Shown here one piece after another: positions 42,286 through 55,600 of a DNA stretch of 64,000 nucleotides. Under the pieces are notes generated by a model, which made no database searches, was not told the origin of the DNA, and was given only the letters and a program-made list of their open reading frames with translations. Source of the stretch: Rhynchopus euleeides (Eukaryota; Euglenozoa; Diplonemea; Diplonemida; Diplonemidae); assembly GCA_963210315.1 (NCBI GenBank), contig OY723245.1, positions 1,315,910 to 1,379,909 on the forward strand. The letters are read 5' to 3'. The translations under genes were made by a program, and so were the position numbers. Every line of letters starts with the position of its first letter. Within the stretch, counting starts at the first letter, position 1.

Positions 42286-43382
42286 CCCCCCTTAGGGGAA
42301 TTTTTTTCTAAGGTTGTTTCGCAGAGGAAAAAACTTTTTCTAGGGCGCGCACAAGGATGGAAGGGAAGTCTGTCCCACGTACCGTTCGCCTTGCTGGCCA
42401 ACTGGAGAGCCAGACGTTCACTACCGTGGCCTCCGGCGGCTGGGGGGCTCCGCCCCCCAGACCCCCCTGTGGCGTACGTCTCGTACTCAAGTCCTTCGAA
42501 TCCCATCAAGTCGGGGTCCAACCACTCCAGTCGCCTCTGAGGACGCAGCCAACTCGCACAGAATCTGTACGCCCACACGAACAGATGTTCGCTACCGTGG
42601 CCTCCGGCGGCTGGGGGGCTCCGCCCCCCAGACCCCCCATGTAGCGTGTGCCCGTCCATCTATCTCACTTCCCCGGGTACAGTGCAGCGTAGGAGGTCAG
42701 CGCCGCATCCATGAAGCGCTTCTTCGAAGCCTGGCTGACATCGGACAGGAGGTCGGGCTTCCCCACCTGGGAGGTACACTTGCCGCGTTCGCGACATGCG
42801 TGACACGCGACACGCTACCTGAAACGTGAGTGTGCCTTGCTAACACGGGCATTTCAACGGTCTGCCGACGACCGTTCCCCAAACCAGTAAACCAGCAGTT
42901 TTGGAAAATCGGAGAGATCACCCTACTGCGCTGAATATGGTGCGCACCACTGCAAAAATCCCCGGGAGCTTTTGGGCTTTCAGACCTGAAGGGGCCAGCA
43001 GGTGGGTGGCGTCGGGGAGTGGCAGCTTTGTAACTGTCCTCCAGCTGCTGGCATGTCCAGCCCTGCGAGAGTGCCAAGGTGTATTGAGTCCCTGCGGAGC
43101 ACAACCCCCGATGAGAACGAGTGCCAGATGATCCTCATTCATTTTCAGCTGTAACGCGCATGAGGGGCACTCTCTGCCGCAAGCATCTGGGCATCACTCG
43201 AGAGCTGTCACATGATGACGCGGAGAGAAATCAGAGAAAAAGTCCCGCCTGACGGGCACGCGCCTGGAAACTGTGGGGGGGCGAGCAAAAAATCCCTTGT
43301 AAAAATTCTTAGAAAAAACCTGGTTCCCCGACCCAAAAAACCTGGAAAAAGGGCTCGTTCCCCGCCCAGGCCTGCCCGACAG

Positions 43383-46300
43383 CCCCAATTTGATGAACAG
43401 CTGAGCCTTGGGACATCTCGCTACCCAATCTTTGCACAAGAAGGCTGGGTTGTGGACTTTTCCTTTCGGGCCCCCTTCCGGACCTGGGGAAAAGGAACTG
43501 CCCCCTGCCCCCCCCCCCCCCCTCCCACGCGAGATCGGTTGTCATCACTCGGCGTCGTACATCCGGTTTCATCAAGGGGGGGGGGTCCTTTAATTTGTGT
43601 CGATTCCTTCCTTTTATGTTGATTATTTTTGACGATCGATGGCACTGTGTTACTAGCTGAAGGGAGCGCCAGATATCTGCATGAACGGGAAGGCAAACTG
43701 GCAGTTCGGGCGATGGAGGCAGACCATCTTGAGCAATGCCTTGCGGACTCTCTCTATCGAGTCAAGGCTCGTGAATGCCATCGCCTAAAGTACCGAGAAC
43801 ACGGCACTGCACGTCAGGCAATAGTTGTCAAAAGTGTATCATGTGACCAGCTTCCAGAGCAATAATTGCTGAACCCTTGATGCCTTCTGGCCTCGAAGCT
43901 CCTTTGGGGCAGTCCTCGCTGCATGCCCTTTGATCAACCCCCTCCAAGGTGGAGCGGCAGACCATATCGCATAAGAGATGAGGCTGTTCCCGACAGTGTG
44001 CCATCACGCCAACCCTTCTCGTGGGATGCCTCCACACATCCCGACCTGAGACAACGAAAGAATCGAAGAAAGAATAAATACTGGAGTTGGGTCAGGGCGG
44101 GTCCCCGGAGGCCCCCGATGGCCTTTGCGAGTTCCTTCTCTGTCCCATGCTTACTTTTTTCACGAGCATCCGAAGCGACCGGTGTGCAAGGGTTGTGCAG
44201 CTGACCTGACGGGTTGGCAGTCCGCACACCGTCGATGTGCCCCGGCTCAACTGTAACGTTGCAGCGCCCAGGGAGGGGTTGTGATACATCCCCATTTCTG
44301 AGAACGTGTGATCCGTGTGGTCTGCTCTCAGGAGCTCGCACGGCAGTGTGAATGTAATTTGTTCTCCTCTGCGTTGACCAAGTGAAAGTCACCACAATGC
44401 GGCACAGCTCAGGGATGCTGAAGAGCCACACCCGTGAATGTGCCGCCGCGGTGATGTCAACGAACCCCTGGCAGCGGCTTCAATCTCCTGCTGACAGCCA
44501 TTTGAGGCTCGAAGCTGCAGTATCCTGACGACTACAGGATATACCCCCTTGAAATTGCCATCCTGTGATCAAAGCATGGCATCCCCGCCAGTTCTGAGCC
44601 ACCTCCGAGCAGGGGGCTTTCATCAAAAATTAGTAGTGAGGAGGTGTCGGTTCTGAAGGACAGTTGATTTCCGCGATGGTTTTTTTTTCATTTCGCGGGT
44701 CATTAGGCACTGGCAACCCCCAAAGAAAAACAGTTAGGTGGAGGGACTCCTGTTGCGCACTTCTGTATTTTGAGTGAGAATATTTTTCACCCTCGTGGTG
44801 TCGGCTTGGCGCCAAGAGCAAATGCAGGATTGTGATGACGTTCGGAGTTTCTCGCGAAACATGCCTGCTGATACGGAACACCAGCTGCGCAACTCCGCGC
44901 AACCCAATCAGGGGGGGGGAATACCTCGGCAAATGACACTGGCTTGCTCTCCTTTGTGGCATCTCCATCCCAATAACACATGGAGTGGCCCACACGCAAC
45001 CAACTCATCAAGCACATTGGATATGCCGTCTTTTTCCAGCCCCCACTTTGCTTCTCTCTGTTTCCAACACCACATCTATGCACCTCTGTCCATCTTCTTA
45101 CCAACACTGCCCCGCTCTGCCACTGCTCAAGCGTGTGGTTTCTGTCGGAGGTTGTGGCCTGCACTGCCAAACAACAAGAATTCACCCACAGCGAGAGGCG
45201 TCTTGGAAACACTGCCATCCCACTTCTCTCGATTATTCATATCATTCGAACCCCTTTTCTTACCCGATCTTCTCCGCCTTTCTCCTTTGGATCATCATTC
45301 CCTTCGATAAAAATATGCAACACATGCAGACCACCTCATTGGGTCTCAGGAACTATTGAACAATTTGAGTGTTTCGCTGCAACCTTCTCTGCACCAACAC
45401 CTCCACCTCTACATATGGGACTGCTCCTTCGAACTGGACTGCATGTGGCACTGCTTCCGTGCATCCAGACGAACCCGAAAGGGTGGCCCCTCTCAGTGGG
45501 CTACTGAGAGCACGGTCAAATCTGGTTTGAGCTCCGTGAAGGCTGCGGGGCTCGGGACAGCCCTGCAGCTTGAAGACCGAAATAACCCCCTCTGCCACCC
45601 ATCAGAGCAGCACGGCCAGAAGGGCACACAAGGCACACGAGGTGCAAAGGGACCATGAAGGCTCGCCATGATGGGCCTGTCGTGACCACCCCCTCAACGT
45701 GGCGAAGAAGCCCAAGGTGTCCGAGCTGCACAACTTACAACGTTGCGACAGGGCCCTCAATGGTTCGAAGGCGCCCTGTGCGGAATGCATCGGAGTTGTT
45801 CTTCTGTCACATCCCCGAATACCACACCTGCGGCTGTCAGGGAATGCTTCAACATGCCGGTTTTGTTGTGCCCCTCTCCGCAGGGAGCGGGCCACACGAT
45901 GTGTGTGTTCCCTGAGAATCGCCACAGCCTCCATGCTGCCCACAGAAAGGATGCCGCTGGTCATGCAAATAGTCCGCAAAGAAATTTCGCATCGCAGGTG
46001 TGGAGCGAGACTTATTTGACTCTGTCATGCTTCTGTGTGCACCAATGGCCGTGGTGATGCTGCCCAAAGGGTGTGGTGACCGTGCTGTGCTCTGTGCCGT
46101 GGTACCATGTGCCCTCTTTGCGGGAACGTCCTCGCCCTTTCCTGCCCTCCGAATGTATTACTCAACGGAGAATCGCAAACTTGCAGGAAACCCGACAGCA
46201 GACTGTTTTTGTCGAGGAACTGCACCAACTGCACTGTACAGAGGCAACCAGTGGGCACAGGTGGACAGAGAGGGCTTCAGAGGGATCCTATTCACACTTC

Positions 46301-47580
46301 GCAACATCCTTCCCCTTAGCGAACCGTGTGCCAGGCCCACCCTCTCTATCTCTCTCTTTTGGGTCTTCGCTGCGGTACCGAAAACGGTGTGTTTCTGGCG
46401 CATTTCCTCCTATTTATAGGTGAAACTCGCCGGACTTTGCCGAAATTAAACTTGCCGGGATTGAAGACCCCCCCCCCTCTCTCTCTCTCTCTCTTTATCT
46501 CTCCATATTCTTCTCCCTTTCCCCGGCACACCTAGCTGCCCATCCCAATTCGGTTCGTTTCATGCGCCCCACCTACTATTGTTCCCTTGGCTCTCTGTTG
46601 TCAACCTTGTGTCATTTCGGCACATGAGTTGCGAGGGTCACTTTGTCACTTTCCTGCTTGTCCGGGTGAAGGCCCCTTGCTGTTTTCCCCTGTTCGCATT
46701 GGTGTTTTTTTTGTCCAATCTTCAGTATCTTCGTATATATCCGACATTGGTACAGTGGGCTCGCATTGCCCAGGTGTGCATTAACCTTCGATTTGCATGG
46801 AGGAGGCAGGGTGTCGTTGCTTTGCCTCCCCACACCGCAGGCAGCAGTGTGTCTTTGAGGGCTCTTCGGGTCGCCTCACGGAGGCAGGCTCCCGTTATCC
46901 TGTTTTCAAATACACGGCTGATTTGTGCTGACGGACTCTCCCACTCCGTTGCGGGTCGTGTCTTCGTGCCACGCCGCACAGCTGGAGGCAGCAGCGACCC
47001 ATAGCTTCGGGGGTCCGGAGCTCTCTGCGGTGCAGGGGCGATCCGGGTTCCCAAAGGCAGAGTGGCGTGCTGGCTGTCGGTGGGCTGTTAGCCTGCCCCT
47101 GCCAAGCCCCACTATCACTTTCCAAAATACAAAGCGTGTGTGTGCCGCGTGGCCCGCACCTCAGGGGGGTTGCACAGCAGCAGAGGCAACCGGGATGCGG
47201 CACAGGAGATGGTGGTGTTCATCGGCAGGCTGTCCCCCCCCCGCCAAAAAAAAAAAAGGCTGTCCCCCCCCCGCCCCGTACCTCCCCCCTATTTCGTTTG
47301 GTTTTATGAACTGTTGTTGTTGCTCTCGTGTCTCCTGCTCTTCGAAGCATGCCCACACCGCACCACACTCAGCAGGGACACGGCCGCATACACAGGCGCC
47401 AGAGGGGCGCAGCGTAGCGAGCGGGTCTGGAGCGCGTTGCCCGCGGGTGTGAAAGTTTATCGCATTTTCCATTCGAAGCACGCAGCCTAACCGGAGCAGT
47501 GCCCCGCAGTCACTGCGGCAGCTACACAGTGGGACAAGTCGGCAGTAAAAAGTCAGTAGTCTGCAGAGCGAGGTAGTACA
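43383..47580. other. No gene recognised between the hAT stack and the YTH gene
   Basis: There are poly-C runs near 43500-43520, a (CT)n tract near 46478-46495, and poly-A and poly-C near 47230-47280. A 78-codon frame at 43629-43865 is charged and helical and might be an exon, but nothing supports it further. The ~120 bp before 47581 should hold the 5' UTR of the next gene. Confidence 0.45.
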
Positions 47581-49658
47581 ATGGGTGACTTCAACCTTGC
47601 CAATTTGACCAACCTGCTGTCTCTCCCTGGTGTGACGAGCTTGCTGGCACAGTCCCTGTCGGGCGGAACACTTCCCCCGCAGCAGCCTGCTCTGCCGCAG
47701 CAGCAGCAGCAGCCGCAGCAGCCGCCCCTGCCTGCTTCTGCACAGGACTCACACCAGGACACACACGGCAAGGGGGGCAAGGGTATCAAGGGGGGAAAAT
47801 GGGGGGACCGCGACAGCTTCCGCGGCGACAGGGACAGGGACCACGGCGGGTTTGGCCGGGACCGTCGGGACCGTGGCGGGTTCCCTAGGGACGAAAGAGA
47901 TAGGGAACCCCGCTATGGGCGCGGCGGTGGCTATCGCGATAGCTACCGCGACAGCTACCGCGACGGTTACCGTGGCGGCGGCGATGGCTACCGTGGTGGT
48001 GGTGGTGGTGGTGGTGACTACCATTCAGGGGACCGCGATCAGCGTGACTACCGTGGTGCTGCTATCGGTGGTAGCGGTCCCGGTGTTGGTGGCGGTGGTG
48101 AGAGGGACCGCGACAACCGTGACTACCGTGGTGCCGCCATCGGTGGTAGTGCTGGTGCCGGCATCAGCAACGACAGGGACCGTGATTGGGATGGCCCCAA
48201 GCCTGTGTGCCGCCACTTCCTGCGCGGGATCTGCAACTTTGCGGACGGCTGCCGCTTCAGCCACGACCAGAAGGTGATCGAGGCGGCGCTCGCGAGTGGT
48301 GAGATCCGTGACAGCGATTTCAAACCCGATCCGCGCGACTTGCCCCCGCCTCGCTACGGCGGGAAAGGGGGCGGGGGTGGGGACCGCTCCCGCCCCAAGG
48401 AGGACGGCCGCGTCCACCTTTGGAACCTGCCGTCGCAATGGGAAGCCGTCGATGTCCGCAGGTTCTTCGACCAGTTCGGCACCGTGATCGACGCGTCGAT
48501 CATGCACGGCTGCGAGGGCAAGGGTGCTGTGACATTCCAGGACATGACTGTGGCGGATGAGATCGTCGACAAGATGCCAGACCTCCCGCCTGTGGAGGGC
48601 TGCTATTTGCGTGCCCGCCTGGCGAGCGATCGGAAGCCCAGCGTTGTGCCCGGCACCCGCGTGCACCTGTGGGGCCTCCCCGTGACGTGGGACGTCAAGG
48701 ACATCAAGCAGTACTTCACTCAGTTCGGCCGTGTCATGGAGGCCTCCCTGCTGCGCACGGGGGACGGGAAGGGGTCTGTCACCTTCGCAGAGCCTTCCAC
48801 CGCCAACGAGGTTGTGCGCAGGGCACCGACCCTCCCCGCCATCCAGGGCTCCTTCCTGCGTGCCCGCCATGCAGGGGACGTCGGTCGCAGGCGCGACGAA
48901 CCGGGCACGCTGCCCCCGTCCGCTGAGGCATCCCGACGTGGCTTCCCTCCCCGTGCGGCGGACACGCCCCACCATGCCCCGCCGAAGGCCCAGGCAGGGT
49001 TTGTCCCTGCCACCGAGCAGGAGCAGGACCCTGTGTCAGCGAAGGAGCTTCAGGAGGTGATCGAACTGCTGAAGAACAGCCCCAACCACGACGCGCAGCT
49101 GCTGGCGACACTCCAGGCACAGCTGGACCAGCAGCTGCGGGTCGAGGCAGCATCGAGCACAGGCGTCCCTGCCACACCAGCAGTGCCGCAGGAGACTCCG
49201 GATGTGGTGTACCTGCTTGCCAAGGTCGAGAGCAACGAAGACCTGACGCTCTCTGTCGAACGCGACAAGTGGCATGTCAGTGCGATGCAGGCGCAGAATT
49301 TCAACCAGCTGTTCCGCGCTGCACGGAAGGTGGTCTTCATCTTCTCTGTGCGGGGGTCGAACGCCTTCTGCGGGTTTGCCGATGTGCAGACAGAGGCGAT
49401 GCAGCGCTCGACACACACCGACGAGCAAGTCCGCAACCTCCCCGCGTCGTGGGAATGGGTCATGGGGGTGCAGTGGAAGTCTGTGTCCTCTGTATCCTTT
49501 GACCGCTGCCCGTCGTCCGCCACCACCGCAGGTGGCGGTGAGCGCCTCCCGGAGAATGACGGTGCACGCCTCGTCACACTTATCGAGCAGGAGGCAACAC
49601 GGCTCGCCATGATGCAGTCTGCAGTAGCAGCAGCAGCAGCAGCGCCAGCGTCGTTTGG
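47581..49658 (+). CDS. CCCH zinc finger / two RRM / YTH RNA-binding protein (first coding exon)
   Basis: From ATG 47581: a Gln/Pro stretch at residues ~35-55, an Arg/Asp/Tyr/Gly-rich region ~65-205 with RD, YRDS and RGGG repeats, and one CCCH finger (C-x7-C-x5-C-x3-H) at ~211-230. Two RRM folds (GRVHLWNLP, ~276-352; TRVHLWGLP, ~359-435) and a YTH domain (~541-641) follow. YTH hallmarks are RDKWHVS (first cage Trp), KVVFIFSV, FCGFADV and WEWVMGVQW (further cage Trp), so it should bind N6-methyladenosine in RNA. CPSF30 of plants and apicomplexans also joins CCCH fingers to YTH, but with more fingers and no paired RRMs. Reading on, the frame stops at 49704, but GG/GTATGT at 49659 is a good donor, so a further exon is likely; I could not find it. 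Expected location is the nucleus, in mRNA 3'-end processing or m6A decoding (inference). Confidence 0.83.
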
Positions 49659-49704
49659 GTATGTCATATGCACCGACACATGTCCCGGAGCCAGGCTTGG
49701 GTAG

Positions 49705-52609
49705 CCGCTGCCTGGATCCGATGCCTCCTTTTCAACTGGAGGCTGGGGTGAGGGCGCACAGAAGACAATGCGACAATTTTCCTGTCGGATGTGGCAGCCA
49801 GCAGCCCGCCCTTCTCAGAAGGCCAGAATTCAAATGGATGGGTGCGGATGTGGTGGCAGACTTGGACCACGCTGCAGTCGGGCACTGGGGGTGGGTGTGG
49901 GGGGTTTAGGTGAGTTCTTTCAACCCCTCCCTACACACCACATCCATGTATATCAGACACAATCCCTTCGGAACTCACACGGTTACCACTGTCCGAGTTC
50001 CAACTTAGCATAAGTGAATGTCCAATCAGACTTGACACGCCAGGTTCCCATGCTGTGAACAAACAGGAACGATGGATACCTTTGGATATCAGACTTCGGT
50101 TGACAATCATTCCGACTGTTTATCGACCTTTGTCGCAGCAAAGCCTTCAGAGTCACAAATTGTTCTTACAGTACCGTACCAAACCTGTCCTTGATCCCTT
50201 GTCTGTCGTCATCAGCCACGGCGGCGAGTCTTGCACTTAGATAGATTGGATATGGATGCCGGCCGCTCTGCAGCGTCTCCTCATGACTTGTTCGCGCGAG
50301 AGAGTGCTGAAATTCTTAGAGAGAAACACCGAGCAGCCCACATCCCCCCACCCCACCCCCACGCCCCTTGCCCCCCCCCCCCCCCCCACCTCACCCTACC
50401 CCCCCTTCATCATCCACATCCCGAAAGGGCACCGGTGATCACCACGTGACATTGTGTGTTCACACGCCAGTTGTCCGTGTTACCACACATGCCTTTGCCA
50501 CCACCACCATCTGCAGATCTGAGGGCTTCTCCGGAAACGCTGCCCTCGCGGACTGAGGCTTCTGTGATGTGTGGCCTGTTTTGCTCCGATGGCTGATGCC
50601 TCTTTGAACCGCACCGCGAGATAGATGTAGGAGTGGGTGAGTGGGGGGTGGGAGGGGGTGGTGTGCCATCACGGGAGAGAGTGCCGCGCCGCTCTTCCCT
50701 CAACAGAATGTTGAGGGGGGGGTGGGACGGGCCGCTCCCGTGAACAATAAACACAAAAAAAAGCAAAATGCCGCCTGCCGGCAATCTTTTTGGGTCGTTT
50801 CATTATTCCTGGGGGATTCCTGGTTATTCCAGTCGGGGATCTTCCCAGGAGACGGTATGTGGTGATACATTGTCTCGTGTATTGTGGCAGTATGTTGGGC
50901 ACGTCTTGCTCCGGGGTTCTGAGGCGTGCTCGATTTGCGCGAATGGGAACACATCGCACATCCGTGTGAAGTGTTGTCGAGGATGTTTGGTTGGGGTGGG
51001 GTGGGATGGGTGGGGCCTACGCTAATACATACGCAAACCCTGTGCAGAAACGTAGCGTATCAGTTCTCGTGCGTCGTCTTTCTGTACGATGCGGATCCGC
51101 TAATCCAACTCGCAGAAACGTGAGAAAGGGTGAGCTGCCTCACAGCACTGGGCTGCAAAGTGACACAGTAAAGTGACACGCAGTGGCATGGAACGAAGGT
51201 CCCCGGAGAATGCACATCGGTTGTGATGCGTTTTCCTGCCTCCCACCTGTTCAGATGTCTTCGAGGCAGCCATCCCTGACTTGGTTGGGCCAGGTTGTCA
51301 AAAAGATGTACAAACTTGGAATCACAAACCTCACCCAAGGTTCATCCATCGGAGACTAGATCCCCAAAACACGTCCCACCCCCACCCCCTCCCCCCCCCC
51401 CCCCCCCTTCCCCCCCCACCCCTCACCCGCGCCTCGCGCAAATGAATGTCGTGTTGGTGCATTGTGCTTCTTTTGCAGTGGGGTGGTGGTCTTTCTTCAG
51501 AAAAAAATTACCCACCTCTCCCCCCCCCCTCCGCCCCGCCCGCCTGTGTCGGGAAGATCGATTGCACAGCATGAAGTGCCACGTATGATTTTTGGAAGAG
51601 CGGCTAGCTTTTCACGCTAAAAGGGCATCGCACATGTACCAGCAGGCACTGAATAATGAACGCATCTCCAGGTCTTTTTGTTTGCTCGTGACACGGCCAC
51701 AAAAAAAACTCTGTTTTGTGGCCGAGGCTTGAGGGCAGCACCTTCGGGTCGGTTCACCCCATGTCGCAGAAGGGGTCAGTGTTGGAGGGAGGAGGGGTTT
51801 GCGGTTATTTTTTTTTGAAAACCCCGAGGAAACAAACAGAGTGTGACCTGTCACAGGCAGGTGCGCAGGGGGAGCGGGGGCGGGGGGGTGTGGGGGGGGG
51901 GAACCAAAACCAGCGGGCTGACACAGCGAGCGGCGTGTTAATTTTAAATAAACGGCGACTAGTTCCGCACTCGTGTGACATATCTCGTTTGGTTGCAAGA
52001 GCAGCCGTCAGCATTTTGGAGGCGCGTGGGTGGTGTGGAGTATGAGGGAGGGGGTGCTAGGGGGATGTGCTCTGAGGCATACTGACGGTTCCCTGAGAGG
52101 GCTGTGTTTGTTCAACGCACAACGATTGTTGAGGGAAAGGGTTGGGGGTGTGCTGGTTTGGTCAAACGTTCAGGGAACTGCAGATCGGTCTACTATAGTT
52201 GGGTTCAAGTTTTATTGCTCCGCAGTGCACGGATCTGACACTGGGCACTGTGTGTAACAGCGTGATGTCTCATGACAGCACAAGCAAACAACCGAGCGAA
52301 CAGCGGTTGTCCCCTAGCCTGTGGAAGAATTGTTAAGAATGCCGCGACATGCGGATGACCTGTCGTAAAAGTACAACGCAAGCCAGCTGTCGAGAGCCCC
52401 CCCACCACACCCCCTTCTTATGGCAACTGCTTCGCATGAGTCCCAGCCTTCACTCACCCGTGCTCTTCCCACACACCTACACGACAGGGCCCTCTTGTAT
52501 ACTACACTTGTATACACTCGTCCCTGTGGATGGTCAGTGGGGTCTAGCAAGACCTCTCTGATTGGCGCACGGTGCGGTGCTGGGGAAACGTGTCGCCAAT
52601 GCGAGAACG
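49705..52609. other. No gene recognised; intergenic, possibly with the last exon of the YTH gene
   Basis: The stretch contains poly-C tracts near 50370-50390 and 51390-51410, and G-rich runs near 51870-51900. No frame has convincing coding character or domains. The frame of the downstream giant ORF is closed by a stop at 52559-52561. Confidence 0.5.
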
Positions 52610-55600
52610 ATGTTGTTGTGCAGTGCCCTGGTGACAGCATGCATTGCTGCAGGGACGCGCACGGTCACGAAGACCGATTCCATCACAACCACAGCCACGC
52701 TGCCGACGGGGACTTTGTCAGACACTGGGTCAACAACCTTCACTGGGACAGAGACCCTGCCAACGGCCACAGCCACCTCCTCCGCGACCTACACTGAGAC
52801 AGTGACGCTGCGCACAGCCACAGTGAGTCTAACACTGCCGACTGGGTCAGCCACCCTTTCAGAAACCGTGACCCTGCCGACTGTGACAGTTACCGGCACG
52901 GATTCGGCTTCCTACACTGTGACACTCCCCTCGGCAACTGTGTCCTCGACCCTCCCGACACTGACAATCAGTGTGACTCTCACCCCCACCGAGTCCCTGA
53001 CCATGCCTACTGCAACAGCGACTGTGACGCTGACACCGACAGACTCTATTTCAATCACCCTGCCGACTCTCACCGCCACTGCCACGGAGACATTCTCGCT
53101 GTCAAGCACATACACGTTGACCATCCCCACCCCCACTGGCTCGTACAGTGTGTCGGAATCCATCACAATCCCGACTGGGACGCTCTCCGATACGATGACC
53201 CTCACGGAGACGGAGACACTGACGCTCTCTGGAAGTGAAACCTTCTCATTGACGATGTCGGAGACATTTTCAGTGTCGTTGACGCTTCCAACAATGTCCG
53301 ATTCGGCGACGTACTCGTTAACGAAATCGATCTCGTTGACACCGACGTTCACCACCACACCGACTGCATCGTTCACCTTTACGGAAACCAGCTCCTTGAC
53401 GATCTCAGAGTCCCTGTCGCAGACACACTCATTTTCTCTGACGCATTCGCTCTCGTTGACACCGTCAGCGACTTTGTCCCTGACAAAGTCGCTGTCCCCG
53501 ACATTGACGCACTCCTTGGTGCGGTACGACAACTACAGCACTGCGATGTGGCCTGCACAACCCACTGAAGGCCAGGAGATGCGCATCCAGTTCAAGGCAA
53601 CAACAAACGGTGTCCTGAAGGATCTCTTCAACGTGACAAACAACGACGACTACCAGGAGGAGCTGGAGGTGCGGGTGTATCGCTACGACAAGAGCTTCAA
53701 GGCAAGGTGTGGGCAGTACGTCGAGCGTGACCAGACGATCTACGGGCCGCTCTTCAGATCAACCCAGTTTGGCCTGAGCGATATAGAATACCACGAGGGG
53801 CATCAGTTTGCGGAGACTGCGCATGTCGTGATCCCTGCCCCACACCACCTGCTGTCGTGGATCATTTGCTTCATCCACAGGCCGATGGAGTTTGAAGCGC
53901 CTCCGGCACACTCCTGGGTGGTGTACACCACTGGAGGATACACCACCGGCGACGACGATTCAATTTACGACAACTACATCTTCGCCTCCAAACCCAGCAT
54001 GACCTGGTTTGAGATCAACGAACCTTCCACCCTACAGTTTGCAGTCATCCGTGTGATGTCCGTCGACCTTGATTGGAATTTCACCCTCCCGGGAAGCCGC
54101 TGCAAAGACATCGACACAGACCAGGTGTTCTGCGCGGATGGTGACAACATCAAACTTGTCCCACACGGTGCAATGTGCACCGACGAAGCCGTGTCCTACA
54201 CCTCAAACTTATTCCCTGGCTCTGCGTCTGTCTCTGAGTCTGGCTCGTGGCTGCCCTCCGCCTACCCGACACTGTCCGCCTCCGCCCTTGCTGGAGGTGT
54301 CGGCCTCTTCGGGTCACCCACACAGCACCCGCTGATCGACGAATTCAACCGCACGGCACAGCCCCACCTGGCACACGTCTTCCTCCGGCTCCCGCCGGAG
54401 CCGGGACGCTACGACATCTGCTTCTCCGCGCTGGAGCAGCGCAGGATCTGGAAGGCGGAGCCGCTCAACACCACCCTGCAGTCACGCCCGATGTGGCGCA
54501 AGCTGTGGCACTGCCCGCAGGGCTGCCCCAACGGTGCTCCCCGGAGGCGGCTGTGGGACCTGAACTACCAGGCGGCCACCGTGCCCCACCTGGAGGTGGA
54601 CATGGAGCGCCTCGCCTGGTCCATCAAAGACGTGACGGAGGAGAGCTGGGGTATCGTGAGGGTGGCGGGGGGCGGGCTCAGCAGGGAGCAGAACAACGCG
54701 ACGGATGAGAACTTCTGGTTTGCCCAGGGGGGCGACCAGCTCCGGATGATCGTCACGGAGAAGGCGGAGGAGCGCACCGCAAACACGCCTGTCCTCGGGT
54801 GCTGGGATTGGTTCACCCCGCAGTACTTCGACCAGGAGGATGAGTACATCTCAGCATCGCGTGACATGCGGGCGGCGCCGGGACAGAACAGCCAAGACGA
54901 GCGCAGCGGGGTAACCACCACCTACACAACGATATACACAGGGAAGCGGTATCTCTCGCGCTATGTCTGCTACCGCAAGGGGGCAGACGGGGCGGGCTGG
55001 CGTGTGCTGCCCTGGGACCGGTCTGGGGAGTGGTCGGACCTGCCGCCCCCCCTGGAGGGGAACCACAGCTACCCTGTCCCGGAGGCGCTTGTCACGGGGC
55101 CCTTCCACACACACCTCCCCGGGGATGTAGAGTGGGATATGAATGACACGCGCGCCTCCACATGGGGCCCCCTGTTTGTCCACGAGCAGAATGACACACG
55201 CCGTGAACCCTTCGAACAGCCCGACGCACGCATCGTCCTCTGGAACAAACCCTGCGACTACAAGAGGCTCTACATGTGGCTGGACGGCTCCCGCGCCGTC
55301 CCCCTGTCCCCCATCAGCACATACCCCACCCGGTATGCGGTGCAGCCGGAGGCTGTCCCGCCCTACGGCAGGCCTCTGTTCCTCACCCTCCCCGACACCC
55401 CTGGCCTCTACAAGGTGTGCTTCCGCACAGCAGACCACTGGAACTGGAGGGCAAGCCCTGTCTCGATGGAGGTGCTGGAGAGGCCGGGTGTCTCCGTGGA
55501 GGTGCTCGACATACGCGAGAGGGTTGATACAATCGCGATGGTGTATGACACGGCGTCGCAGCTTTCGACGCACGACACGCTGAAGCTGGTTCCTTATGGG

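Larger units (their letters stand above)
36137..43374 (+). mobile_element. Non-autonomous hAT copy B, split by two later insertions
   Basis: The left end CAGGGCTG is at 36137 and the right end CAGGCCTG at 43367-43374. Identical 8-bp duplications CCCGACAG flank them at 36129-36136 and 43375-43382. Element sequence proper is 36137-36243 plus 42294-43374, which joined gives ~1.19 kb, almost the same as copy A. Between them sit a Harbinger-like element and the full-length hAT, so B is the oldest of the three layers. Confidence 0.93.

Noticed and set aside
47749..48975. Minus-strand ORFs and a plus-strand 141-codon alternative frame over the YTH gene
   Set aside because: Overlap the RD/RGG-rich coding region in other frames; low-complexity artefacts.
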